Assembly: GCA_021781495.1 (NCBI GenBank)
Contig: JAJXWS010000032.1
Location: 1 to 35,790, forward strand
DNA from: Acidobacteriota bacterium
Lineage (GTDB): Bacteria; Acidobacteriota; Terriglobia; Terriglobales; Acidobacteriaceae
Direction: 5' to 3'
Length of the DNA stretch: 35,790 bases
Positions 8,948 through 16,521 of the stretch are shown here, piece after piece (position 1 is the first letter of the stretch; each line of letters begins with the position of its first letter). The notes below the pieces were generated by a model. The model did not search any database, was not told the origin of the DNA, and worked only from the letters and a program-made list of their open reading frames with translations. The translations under genes and the position numbers were made by a program.

Positions 8948-10540
8948 GTGCATACGCCAACCGCTGAACTCAGCCCGCTGGGCCTTGCCGTCATCCCCGC
9001 CTATTTCCTGACCACCCTCGTCATCGGATGGCTCTCCCGCCGGCGCACTGCGAATGCGGGCCAATATTTGAATGCCAGCCGTTCCATCTCCATGGGTGTG
9101 GTGGCCGCGTCGTTTCTCTCCGCCAACTGCGGCGCGCTGGAGATCGTGGGCCTCAGCGCCATGGCTGCCGAGTATGGCGTGCAGGCCTTTCACTTCTACT
9201 GGATCGGCGCCATCCCCGGCATGGTCTTTCTTGCCCTCTGGATGATCCCCGTCTACAGGCAGAGCGGCGTGCACAGCGTGCCGGAGTATCTTGAGGTGCG
9301 CTATGACCGGCGCGTCCGGCTGCTGAATGCCTACGTCTCGGCCATCGTGATGCTCATGCTCTCCGGCATCAGCCTCTATGCCATGGCGCAGGTACTGCAT
9401 GTGCTTGTAGGCCTCCAGTTCTGGGTCGGCGCGCTCATCTCCGCCGTGGTGGTGCTCGTCTACGTGCTCATGGGCGGCGTGCGCGCCACCATCTACAACG
9501 AAGTCTTTCAACTCGTGGTCATGGTCGCCGGCCTGGCGCCCATCTTCGTGCGCACCGTGGGCATTGTCAAAAGCGGTGCGCCGCTGCCGGGCATGCAGGG
9601 CCACCTGTGGAGCCGTCTTCCGCTGGTGGATCCGCATGGGCAGATGGACCTGACCGGCGTGATGCTCGGCCTGGGCTTTGTGCTCAGCTTCAGCTACTGG
9701 GGAACGGACTTTGTGCAGATTCAGCGCGCTCTGGCAGCGCGTACCCTGGCAGAGGCGCGCCAGGTCCCCTTGTGGGCCGGCTTCGGCAAGCTCGCCTTTT
9801 CGCTGTTGGTGGTCATTCCCGGGCTCGCGGCCATCCACACGTTGCCGCAACTGGGCACCGTGCAGCGCTTCGATCAGGCTCTGCCCGCCATGATGACCCT
9901 CTTCTACAGCCCCACCCTGCTCGGACTCGGGCTCACTGCGCTGGTGGCCAGCCTCATGTCCGGCCTTGCCGCCAACATCTCCGCCTTCGCCGCCGTCTGG
10001 ACGCAGGACATCTATCGCACGCATCTGCGCCCCGGGCGCACCGAGCGCCACTACCTCTACATCGGCAAGCTCGCCACCATCGTTGCCATGGGGATCGGCA
10101 TTGCGGAGTGCACCAGCAGCTTCTACTTCAGCAACCTGATGGAGCAGGTGCAGCTGATCTTCTCGCTCTTCGGTGCGCCCTTCTGGGCCATCTTTCTGCT
10201 GGGCATGACCACGCGGCGCACCACCGCCCGCGGCGCCTTCCTCGGCTTTCTCTGCGGCGCGGGCGTCTCGCTTGCGCATGAGTCCGCCGTAATGCTCCGG
10301 CTTATCCGCTACGGCAGCATCATGAACGCCAACTTCCACATCGCGCTCTACAGCTTCGGCATCGCGCTGGTTGTGGCCTCGCTGGCCAGTACCGAGCCCG
10401 AGCGCGAAACAGCGCCGCAGCCAGCCCCCATGCGCCTGACGCTGCGCGAAGGGCTGCGCGGCGAAAAGATCGGCAGGCTGCTCGTGCTCTCCGCACTGCT
10501 GCTTGCCATCTGCGCTCTTCTCAACTTTGCCTGGCGCTGA
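8948..10540 (+). CDS. Sodium:solute symporter (SSF family, probable sugar importer)
   Basis: This 530-residue inner-membrane protein has about 13-14 hydrophobic segments and belongs to the sodium:solute symporter family (SGLT-like). Family signatures include SVPEYLEVRYDRRVRLLNAY, the conserved GGVRATIYNEVFQ stretch and FSYWGTDFVQIQRALAA. Substrate cannot be read from sequence. Linkage to a LacI-type regulator and a GH35 beta-galactosidase, and shared operator sequences, suggest galactose or a galactoside. The chosen start is GTG 8948 (MHTPTAELSP), with AAGG at 8934-8937 as a ribosome-binding site; no earlier ATG is plausible. The gene converges on the regulator gene, with only 6 bases between the two stop codons. 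Confidence 0.9.
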   Translation: MHTPTAELSPLGLAVIPAYFLTTLVIGWLSRRRTANAGQYLNASRSISMGVVAASFLSANCGALEIVGLSAMAAEYGVQAFHFYWIGAIPGMVFLALWMIPVYRQSGVHSVPEYLEVRYDRRVRLLNAYVSAIVMLMLSGISLYAMAQVLHVLVGLQFWVGALISAVVVLVYVLMGGVRATIYNEVFQLVVMVAGLAPIFVRTVGIVKSGAPLPGMQGHLWSRLPLVDPHGQMDLTGVMLGLGFVLSFSYWGTDFVQIQRALAARTLAEARQVPLWAGFGKLAFSLLVVIPGLAAIHTLPQLGTVQRFDQALPAMMTLFYSPTLLGLGLTALVASLMSGLAANISAFAAVWTQDIYRTHLRPGRTERHYLYIGKLATIVAMGIGIAECTSSFYFSNLMEQVQLIFSLFGAPFWAIFLLGMTTRRTTARGAFLGFLCGAGVSLAHESAVMLRLIRYGSIMNANFHIALYSFGIALVVASLASTEPERETAPQPAPMRLTLREGLRGEKIGRLLVLSALLLAICALLNFAWR

Positions 10541-10546
10541 TCCCGT

Positions 10547-11584
10547 TCATGTGCGCGTTCGGGGCGCCGGCCCGGTCGACTCCCGCTCTACCAGCAGCAC
10601 AGGAACCGAAAGCAGCGGTCCGCGCGTGCCCACGTTTTGCTGCAGCTTGCCCAGGGCCTCCAGGCAGCGCTCGGCCATCTCCCGGCGCGCAACTGCGACA
10701 GTGGTGAGCGGGGGAAACGCCGCCTCACCGAGCAGAATCCCGTCAAAGCCCACCAGCGACATCTGCGTCGGTACGCCGATGCCCAGCGCATGCAACGCGC
10801 GCAGTGCGCCCAGCGCCGTCAGGTCGTTCACCGTCATCACCGCCGTTGGTCGTCGCTGCTGGCGCAGCAGAGAGCGCATGGCCGCATCGCCGCCGTTCAC
10901 GCGGTAGTCCCCCGCGCGCACAAAGCGTGGCTCAAAGCGCAGTTCGGCCTCCGCCAGCGCCTGTTGAAAGGCCTGCAGTCGAATCTCTGAGGTGCGCAGC
11001 CCTTCGGTGCCTCCAATGAATCCGATGCTGCGATGTCCCAGCGCCTTCAGCCGCAGCACGGCCTCGCGGTAGCCATCTTCAAAGGCGATGGCCACATCGG
11101 CGCAGCCCTTCTGCGCGCGTCGCCGGTCGATGGTCACAATCGGAATCTGCTGATTGAGGATCGGCTCAACGGCGCGCGTGTCCACCTCCGACGCCATCAT
11201 CACAACGCCATCCACGCGTCGCATCAGCATGCGCCGCACCGTGTTGGTCAGCTTCTGCTGGCTCGATTGTGTGGTGGCCACCAGCACCTCGTGATCCTGC
11301 TCCACAAACACATCTTCAAACTCCAGCAGAAACTCCGGGTAGAAGGGATTGGTCAGGTCCGGCAGGATGATGCCGTACGTATTGCTGCGCCCGTACTTCA
11401 GCGTAGTGGCCGAAGGGTTGGGGATGAACCGCAGCTCCTTCAGCGCCTTGCGCACGCGCTCCGCCGTCTCCGCCTTCACCGCGCCGGAGCCGTTCAGCAC
11501 ACGCGAAACAGTAGCGGTGGAGACGCCCGCGCGCAGGGCAACGGTACGCATATTGCGGGCAATCTCAGGCGGCTGCGAACGCAC
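10547..11584 (-). CDS. LacI/GalR-family transcriptional regulator
   Basis: This 345-residue regulator has an N-terminal helix-turn-helix, TVALRAGVSTATVSRVLNG (residues 14-32), and the hinge region KELRFIPNPSATTLKYGRS. A periplasmic-binding-protein-like ligand domain follows (TYGIILPDLTNPFYPEFLLEFED, IGFIGGTEGLRTSEIRLQAFQ). The start was set at GTG 11584 because a GGAGGAG ribosome-binding site (11591-11597 on the complementary strand) lies 6 nt upstream and the resulting length is standard for the family. The frame stays open to 11800 without LacI-like content. The recognition helix contains ATVSRV, as in GalR and CcpA, which bind TGNAANCGNTTNCA-type sites; AATCGTTT at 11610-11617 fits the core of that type. 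Neighbouring genes make it the likely controller of the symporter and GH35 genes. Confidence 0.93.
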   Translation of the reverse strand: MRSQPPEIARNMRTVALRAGVSTATVSRVLNGSGAVKAETAERVRKALKELRFIPNPSATTLKYGRSNTYGIILPDLTNPFYPEFLLEFEDVFVEQDHEVLVATTQSSQQKLTNTVRRMLMRRVDGVVMMASEVDTRAVEPILNQQIPIVTIDRRRAQKGCADVAIAFEDGYREAVLRLKALGHRSIGFIGGTEGLRTSEIRLQAFQQALAEAELRFEPRFVRAGDYRVNGGDAAMRSLLRQQRRPTAVMTVNDLTALGALRALHALGIGVPTQMSLVGFDGILLGEAAFPPLTTVAVARREMAERCLEALGKLQQNVGTRGPLLSVPVLLVERESTGPAPRTRT

Positions 11585-11606
11585 AGGGAACTCCTCCGAA
11601 AATGAT

Positions 11607-11620
11607 GGTAATCGTTTGAC
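11607..11620. promoter_or_regulatory. GalR/CcpA-like half-conserved operator candidate
   Basis: The core AATCGTTT (11610-11617) fits AANCGNTT, the centre of classic GalR/CcpA operators; the flanks match on only one side. It lies 23 bp upstream of the regulator start and overlaps the -35 box of the GH35 promoter, so one bound protein could affect both genes. Weaker than the 11654 site. Confidence 0.35.
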
Positions 11621-11644
11621 GCGGCCGTGTGATGCCGGTACCAT
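11616..11644 (+). promoter_or_regulatory. Sigma70-like promoter of the GH35 gene
   Basis: TTGACG (11616-11621) and TACCAT (11639-11644) are separated by 17 bases and match the consensus in five and four of six positions. The predicted start, near 11651, is directly before the operator at 11654. This is the same order as at the symporter promoter. Confidence 0.45.
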
Positions 11645-11653
11645 CGTGAGTTT

Positions 11654-11669
11654 GTGTGTACGTGTACAT
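11654..11669. promoter_or_regulatory. LacI/GalR-type operator candidate upstream of GH35
   Basis: GTGTGTACGTGTACAT fits TG-N4-CG-N4-CA. It matches the symporter site C at 14 of 16 positions and site A at 12 of 16. It also contains the perfect arms TGTAC/GTACA. It sits between the regulator and GH35 genes, just after the predicted GH35 promoter. Confidence 0.5.
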
Positions 11670-11776
11670 GGCTTGCCACTGCGGCGTCCCTTCAGAAGTA
11701 CGCCACTGGCAAACGGCCACCGCTCAATCCGGACATCCGCCACCGCGCCGCACGTGCAAACCCAGGAGAGTCGCCC

Positions 11777-13636
11777 ATGATGCGCCATAATGCAAAGCAA
11801 TCTCTACTGCACGTCAGGCCGCTCACGGTCGCCTGCCTGTTCGCCGTGGCGGTCGCGGCCCACGCCGCAGCCTCCGCGCGCCACACCGTGGCAGTGGTCG
11901 GTCAGCACTTCGTGGTTGATGGCAAGCCGCTCCAGATCATCGCCGGCGAGATGCACTACTCGCGCGTTCCGCGCGCCTACTGGCGTCAGCGCTTCCGCAT
12001 GGCCCGTGCCATGGGGCTCAACACCATCACCACCTACGTCTTCTGGAACCTGCATGAGCCGCGCCCCGGCGTCTTCGACTTCACCGGCCAGAACGACGTC
12101 GCCGAGTACATCCGCGAGGCGCAGCAGGAGGGCCTGTACGTGATCTTGCGGCCCGGCCCCTACGTCTGCGCCGAGTGGGATCTGGGCGGATATCCCGCCT
12201 GGCTGCTCAAGGATCCCCATCTCGTGCTGCGCAGTCGCGACGCCCGCTACATGGCCGCCGTCAACGCATGGTTCACCCGCCTGGGCAAAGAGATCGCGCC
12301 GCTGCTGGCGCAGAACGGCGGGCCCATCCTCGCCGTGCAGGTGGAGAACGAGTACGGCTCCTTCGGCGATGACCACCAATATATGGAAGACGTGAAGGCC
12401 GCGCTCCAGCGCAGCGGCATGGGCGCCGGCGTGCTCTACACCGCCGATGGTCCTGAGCAGCTACCCAAAGGTTCGCTGCCGGAACTGCCCGCGGTCATCA
12501 ACTTCGGCACCGGCGAAGCCCGGCAGGCCTTCGCCACGCTCGACAAGGAGCGCCCCGCATCCCTGCGCATGACCGGCGAGTACTGGGATGGCTGGTTTGA
12601 TCACTGGGGCGAAAAGCACCACGTCACCGACGGCCCCAAACAGGCCGCCGAACTCGACTGGATGCTTCGCCAGGGCTACTCGGTCAACCTCTACATGTTC
12701 CACGGCGGCACCAGCTTTGGCTGGATGAATGGCGCCAACAGCGACGGCAAAAACTACCAGCCGGACACCACCAGCTACGACTACGACGCGCCGCTCAGCG
12801 AGAGCGGTGAACCTGCCGCCAAATACTTTCTCTTCCGCGACGTCATCCGCAAGGCCACCGGCATCACTCCGCCCCCGGTGCCCGGCCGCGCCGCTCCGCG
12901 CAGCTTCCCGGTCTCCATGGGCGTGGAGACGGCCTCGCTCTGGCACAATCTCCCGCAGCCGGTCGAGTCCGACACGCTGCTCACCATGGAAGATCTCGAC
13001 CAGGCCTACGGTTACATTCTTTATCGCACCAGCCTGCAGCCCGGCATGGGCGGCGACCTCGTCCTGAACGGCCTGCATGACTATGCGCAGATCTACATCA
13101 ACCAGGAACTGGTGGGTACGCTCGACCGCAGGCTCGGCCAAACGCAGCTCAGCCTGCCCGTCGTCCGCTCCGCCGCCACACTCGACATCCTCGTTGAGAA
13201 CAGCGGCCGCGTCAACTTCACCACCGCCCTTCGCGGCGAGCGCAAAGGCATCACCGGCGGCGTCACGCTCGCAGGCAAGGCACCGCAGCACTGGCAAATT
13301 TATTCATTGCCCATGCGGCAGCCGTCCTCGCTGCGCTTCCTGCCCCAGTCCTGCAGCGGCCCGTGCTTCTATCGAGCCAAGATGCAGGTGGCCGCCCCGG
13401 CAGACACCTTTCTGGACACGCGCTCGCTGCACAAGGGCGAGCTCTGGATCAACGATCGTCCGCTAGGCCGCTTCTGGTCCATCGGGCCGCAGTACTCGCT
13501 CTATCTGCCAGGCCCCTGGCTCAGCAAAGGCGCCAACACACTCATCTACTTTGATCTGCAGGGCGGCCCGCAGGACCACGTGCATAGCGTTCCAGCGCCC
13601 ATTTTCGAGCGGCCCGCGCCCACGCGCAAGCCGTAG
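11777..13636 (+). CDS. Secreted glycoside hydrolase family 35 beta-galactosidase
   Basis: This 619-residue enzyme hydrolyses terminal beta-galactosides. An N-terminal signal peptide (VACLFAVAVAAHAAA, roughly residues 18-32) directs it out of the cytoplasm. The GH35 barrel begins with IIAGEMHYSRVPRAYWRQR and includes TYVFWNLHEPRPGVFDF and RPGPYVCAEWDLGGYPAWLL. The acid/base is Glu192 in VENEYGSFG and the nucleophile Glu268 in TGEYWDGWFDHWG. C-terminal beta domains end with ELWINDRPLGRFWSIGPQYSLYLPGPWL, the usual jelly-roll signature of the family. The start is ATG 11777, 6 nt after AGGAGAG. It is divergent from the LacI-type regulator and shares operator sequences with the symporter gene, so the liberated sugar is probably imported by that symporter. 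Substrate may be plant galactan, xyloglucan side chains or oligosaccharides. Confidence 0.94.
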   Translation: MMRHNAKQSLLHVRPLTVACLFAVAVAAHAAASARHTVAVVGQHFVVDGKPLQIIAGEMHYSRVPRAYWRQRFRMARAMGLNTITTYVFWNLHEPRPGVFDFTGQNDVAEYIREAQQEGLYVILRPGPYVCAEWDLGGYPAWLLKDPHLVLRSRDARYMAAVNAWFTRLGKEIAPLLAQNGGPILAVQVENEYGSFGDDHQYMEDVKAALQRSGMGAGVLYTADGPEQLPKGSLPELPAVINFGTGEARQAFATLDKERPASLRMTGEYWDGWFDHWGEKHHVTDGPKQAAELDWMLRQGYSVNLYMFHGGTSFGWMNGANSDGKNYQPDTTSYDYDAPLSESGEPAAKYFLFRDVIRKATGITPPPVPGRAAPRSFPVSMGVETASLWHNLPQPVESDTLLTMEDLDQAYGYILYRTSLQPGMGGDLVLNGLHDYAQIYINQELVGTLDRRLGQTQLSLPVVRSAATLDILVENSGRVNFTTALRGERKGITGGVTLAGKAPQHWQIYSLPMRQPSSLRFLPQSCSGPCFYRAKMQVAAPADTFLDTRSLHKGELWINDRPLGRFWSIGPQYSLYLPGPWLSKGANTLIYFDLQGGPQDHVHSVPAPIFERPAPTRKP

Positions 13637-13755
13637 CGTCATACCAGACCATCAGCGGCGAGTTCACTCCAAGCGGCCCGCGCAAGCCCCGGCCGCTGCC
13701 CGCAATGGTATGCTTACAACTGGCACGTATCGCTGGAGACTCCTCCAGAAACAGG

Positions 13756-13843
13756 GCCGGGATGGCGGAACTGGCAGACGCAGCGGACTCAAAATCCGCC
13801 GACCCTTGCGGTCATGGGGGTTCGACCCCCCCTCCCGGCACCA
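13756..13843 (+). tRNA. tRNA-Leu (anticodon CAA)
   Basis: The 5' acceptor strand GCCGGGA (13756-13762) pairs with TCCCGGC (13833-13839), followed by discriminator A and an encoded CCA. The anticodon loop CTCAAAA (13788-13794) is held by a GCGGA/TCCGC stem and gives anticodon CAA at 13790-13792. A long variable arm, as expected for tRNA-Leu, precedes the GGGGGTTCGACCCCC T-arm. Confidence 0.96.
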
Positions 13844-14040
13844 AAGTGCTCCAGCACCCAGACAAACAGTCTTCCTCCGCAGCCAGGCTCTTTCGCAGCC
13901 ATGTTGAGGGCCGTGTGTTCCCCGGCCGCGCGTCCGGCAGCGGCGCCTGCGCGGCGCCGTGCCGCTGACAGCCGTTCAATGCGACTTCAGTTTTATGCTT
14001 TCCGTGTATCGTGCGCGTGATATGCAAAGCATTCGTGAAC

Positions 14041-14055
14041 CACGGATTTTCCGTG
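14041..14055. repeat. Short hairpin upstream of the POTRA gene
   Basis: CACGGA and TCCGTG form a perfect 6-bp stem around TTT. It lies 18 bases before the chosen ATG at 14073. It could be an operator or leader structure; there is no T-run, so it is not an obvious terminator. Confidence 0.35.
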
Positions 14056-14072
14056 CTAATCTTCTACCGACT

Positions 14073-15335
14073 ATGCGCCGGATGTTTGTTCTGCTCTTTG
14101 TCTTTGCAGCCGTATCTCTTCAAGCCCAGAAGTTTGTTCCGAAGTCCATCCAGTTCCGTGGCGATCCGGATTACACGAACAAAGAACTGATGGTCGCCGC
14201 CGGCCTGAAGCATGGCGAGACGCTGGACTATGCCGGAATGAACGACCGGTCAAAGCGGTTGCTTGCCACCGGAGTCTTCGCCACGTTGGCGTTCAAGTTC
14301 GACGGCCAGGATCTGATCTTCATGCTGACTCCGTCGACAGACCTGGTCCCGGCGCGTTTCCAGAACATCCCGCTCAAGCCGGGAACGGATCTCGACGCGT
14401 ATCTGCGCAGCCAGGTGCCGCTCTACCACGGGCTGGTGCCAACGGAAAACGGGCTGATGGAAAGTGTCCGAGTGGCCCTAGAAAAGCTGCTGGCCGAGGA
14501 AGGAATCTCGGCCACGGTTGCTGCCAACACGGGCGCGGATGTTGCTACCCATAAAGTGAATGTGGTCGTTTACTCCGTCACATCCCCAAAGGTCATCGTC
14601 GGAGATCTGCAGCTCAGCGGCGTTTCTGACGCGCAGCACGCAAACATTCAGGGTGCGCTGAACAAGCTGGCGAATCAACCCTTTGATATGACCAGCTCGG
14701 AAAGCGATCTGCAACGCGCTGTGGAGGATGCGTACCACCGACTTGGTTATGCTGCCGTAAATGTGAAGGTTGCAGCAGCCGGCGCTCCGGTCATTTCCGC
14801 GGACGCCGTTCGGATTCCCTTTTCTATTGCGGTGCAGGAGGGTCGAGTTTACAGGGTTGCCTCAGTCAAGCTTCCCGATGGCGCGCTGCTTTCACCGGAC
14901 GACGTAAACAAGATCTTTGCGGATCGGCCAGGGGAGAAGTCGCAGGCTGCGCGCCTTTCTATTGTTCTTGGCGCGCTGTCGCTGGCCTACAAAGCCAAGG
15001 GCTATCTTGACTGTTCCTTCACGCCGCACGCGCAGTTCGACGACGCCGCCGGAACAGTGAGCTACACGGTCGATGTAGATCCGGGCCCGGTGTATCACCT
15101 TGGATTCGTCAAATTTGACAACGTGACCGATCGATTGCGAAATCTGCTGATGCGATATTGGCAGATGATGCCCGGAGACGTGTTCGACGAAAATTATGTG
15201 GCGGACTTTCTGCGCAAGGCCATGGCACAGGACCCCACGCTCCAACGGTCGCTGGTTGGCGCGAAAGAATCCTTCGACGCCACCGCCGACCAGCAAGCGC
15301 ACACGGTGAATGTGGTCATCCGGTTGAGCCGGTAA
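14073..15335 (+). CDS. Secreted POTRA-array protein without beta-barrel
   Basis: This 420-residue protein starts with a clear signal peptide (MRRMFVLLFVFAAVSLQA, cleavage likely before QK). The rest looks like successive POTRA-type repeats, of the kind found in BamA/TamA. Repeat-like starts include VPKSIQFRGDPDYTNKELMVAAGL, VIVGDLQLSGVSDAQHANIQGALN, YRVASVKLPDGALLSPDDVNKIF and YHLGFVKFDNVTDRLRNLLMRYW. The last repeat has the PGDVFDENYV stretch typical of POTRA helices. The protein ends at about residue 420 with no room for a 16-strand barrel, so it is probably periplasmic. Alternative starts are ATG 14082 and ATG 14022; 14073 gives the cleanest signal peptide. Third-position GC appears lower than in neighbouring genes by eye. 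The POTRA assignment is by pattern, not by alignment. Confidence 0.75.
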   Translation: MRRMFVLLFVFAAVSLQAQKFVPKSIQFRGDPDYTNKELMVAAGLKHGETLDYAGMNDRSKRLLATGVFATLAFKFDGQDLIFMLTPSTDLVPARFQNIPLKPGTDLDAYLRSQVPLYHGLVPTENGLMESVRVALEKLLAEEGISATVAANTGADVATHKVNVVVYSVTSPKVIVGDLQLSGVSDAQHANIQGALNKLANQPFDMTSSESDLQRAVEDAYHRLGYAAVNVKVAAAGAPVISADAVRIPFSIAVQEGRVYRVASVKLPDGALLSPDDVNKIFADRPGEKSQAARLSIVLGALSLAYKAKGYLDCSFTPHAQFDDAAGTVSYTVDVDPGPVYHLGFVKFDNVTDRLRNLLMRYWQMMPGDVFDENYVADFLRKAMAQDPTLQRSLVGAKESFDATADQQAHTVNVVIRLSR

Positions 15336-15722
15336 GTTCCATTCGGGTCGCGGCGGGCCCCGCTGCAAAGATTGGTTGGCTCGGGGATTCGCCTCTGAAA
15401 AGAAAGTGGTTGGGGGCGCTGCTGTGCGATATCACTGACGAGCGTACCGCAAATCACTGCACTTCAGCACTAAATGGATAGACTTGGGCCAAGTTGTGCC
15501 CAGATCACCTCGACCCGGCTGCCGCATTGTCGCGTGAGTCAGTGATGAGGTGGCCAGGATTGCGTCGCGAGTCGATCATGACACAGCGAAAAATTCCTGG
15601 TGACAGCGTCAGGTCGCTGCACACCCGGCTGCTTGGATCGCATGGGGCACGAGCAGGGCAGATGGTGCCAGAGCTGGGAGTTAGTTTCTCTCAGCCTTCT
15701 CCGGGAGGAAGGAGCTGAGCCC
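15336..15722. other. Intergenic region before the 144-aa secreted protein
   Basis: About 390 bases with no supported gene. It holds a 13-bp palindrome, ACTTGG-G-CCAAGT (15482-15494), that could be a regulator site, and a purine-rich ribosome-binding site (GGAGGAAGGAG) just before 15723. No convincing sigma70 boxes or terminator are visible. Confidence 0.45.
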
Positions 15723-16157
15723 ATGAAAACCCTAAAGATGATGCTTGTGGTTGCAGGCCTGTTCCTGGCTGCTCCCTTGTTCGCCCAGCGGGGTGTCCAG
15801 TCTGATATCCCCTTCGATTTCTATGTTGGGAATTCCCAACTGATGCCGTCCGGGACCTACCAGATTACGCCGTGCGCTGCTAACGTGGCTGTGGTTCGCA
15901 ACTGCGATAGCGGGGTGTCCGTCTTCCACTTGACGCACCCCAGCGGCAAGGAAGACAAGGTGCGGGGCAAGCTGGTGTTCCACAAATACGGCGACAAGTA
16001 CTTCCTGAGCGAAGTGCTGGGCCCGGCGTACTCAACCAGCGTGGTTCTCCCGCTGGCGAAGAACGAGAAGAAGGTACGGGCAGATATGGCGACGGTAACC
16101 GCCTATGAAACCATCACGGTTCCAAAGGAGGAGGAAACCAAGCCACCGAAGCAATAA
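15723..16157 (+). CDS. Small secreted protein of acidobacterial 'IPFDFYVG' type, function unknown
   Basis: The 144-residue product has a signal peptide (MKTLKMMLVVAGLFLAAPLFAQ). It is followed by SDIPFDFYVGNSQLMPSGTYQI and beta-rich sequence ending with a charged, Lys/Glu/Pro tail. Small exported proteins with an 'IPFDFxVGxxxLPAGxYxV' opening are, to my knowledge, very frequent in acidobacterial genomes, but I know of no established function. The start ATG 15723 has an excellent ribosome-binding site (GGAGGAAGGAG) about 9 nt upstream. Only two cysteines (in TPCAANVAVVRNCD) are seen, which could form a disulfide. It is apparently monocistronic and is followed by a strong hairpin at 16198. Confidence 0.85.
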   Translation: MKTLKMMLVVAGLFLAAPLFAQRGVQSDIPFDFYVGNSQLMPSGTYQITPCAANVAVVRNCDSGVSVFHLTHPSGKEDKVRGKLVFHKYGDKYFLSEVLGPAYSTSVVLPLAKNEKKVRADMATVTAYETITVPKEEETKPPKQ

Positions 16158-16197
16158 CGACGGCCGGCCAGGTCCGCCCCGCTGCAAGCAATGCGTG

Positions 16198-16225
16198 TCC
16201 CAGGTCTCGCTTTCGAGACCTGGGA
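16198..16225. repeat. Perfect 12-bp hairpin, REP-like or terminator
   Basis: TCCCAGGTCTCG (16198-16209) and CGAGACCTGGGA (16214-16225) form a perfect stem around CTTT. It stands between the convergent secreted-protein gene and tRNA-Pro. No T-run follows on either strand, so it is not a textbook intrinsic terminator. It may be a bidirectional transcript end, or a copy of a dispersed palindrome. Confidence 0.6.
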
Positions 16226-16296
16226 TCGCGTCCCCAAGCTACCTACAACCATAGAAGAAAAGGGGAGAAAGCGGAAGATTCCAGGAAAGGTCGAAA

Positions 16297-16373
16297 TGGT
16301 CGGGACGGGCAGATTCGAACTGCCGACCCCTCGCACCCCAAGCGAGTGCTCTACCAGGCTGAGCCACGTCCCG
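16297..16373 (-). tRNA. tRNA-Pro (anticodon GGG)
   Basis: Read on the minus strand, the acceptor CGGGACG pairs with CGTCCCG and is followed by discriminator A and an encoded CCA. The anticodon stem CTCGC/GCGAG encloses TTGGGGT, giving anticodon GGG. The D-loop and the T-arm (GGCAGTTCGAATCTGCC) are regular. Total length is 77 nt with CCA. Confidence 0.96.
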
Positions 16374-16383
16374 ACACAATGGA

Positions 16384-16403
16384 GCCGGCTCGGGTGAGCC
16401 GGC
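16384..16403. repeat. Hairpin just upstream of tRNA-Pro
   Basis: GCCGGCTC and GAGCCGGC form an 8-bp perfect stem with loop GGGT, and GGA/TCC extends it with one bulged base. It starts 10 bases from the tRNA 5' end. It may lie in the tRNA leader or mark the end of the YggX transcript; there is no T-run. Confidence 0.4.
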
Positions 16404-16521
16404 CTCCGGGGTCTTGATCAGTTTACACCAGCAAAGCCCGTTCCGCCGCGGGTTGCCGGGGATTGTCTTGCACGCTGCGCAGATTTTGCGCCGCGCCTTG
16501 TCCAGTGCAGCGGTTCCGGCC

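Noticed and set aside
8903-10339. 478-codon minus-strand frame opposite the symporter
   Set aside because: Its His/Glu/Gly-rich translation is typical of a complement of a GC-rich membrane-protein gene; the plus strand has clear SSF signatures.
11585-11800. Longer LacI-type start at 11800
   Set aside because: It would overlap the GH35 start and promoter; GTG 11584 has a strong ribosome-binding site and gives a normal family length.
13756-16373. Genomic island inserted at tRNA-Leu
   Set aside because: The flanking genes look somewhat less GC-rich, but I see no repeated tRNA 3' end, integrase or mobility gene.
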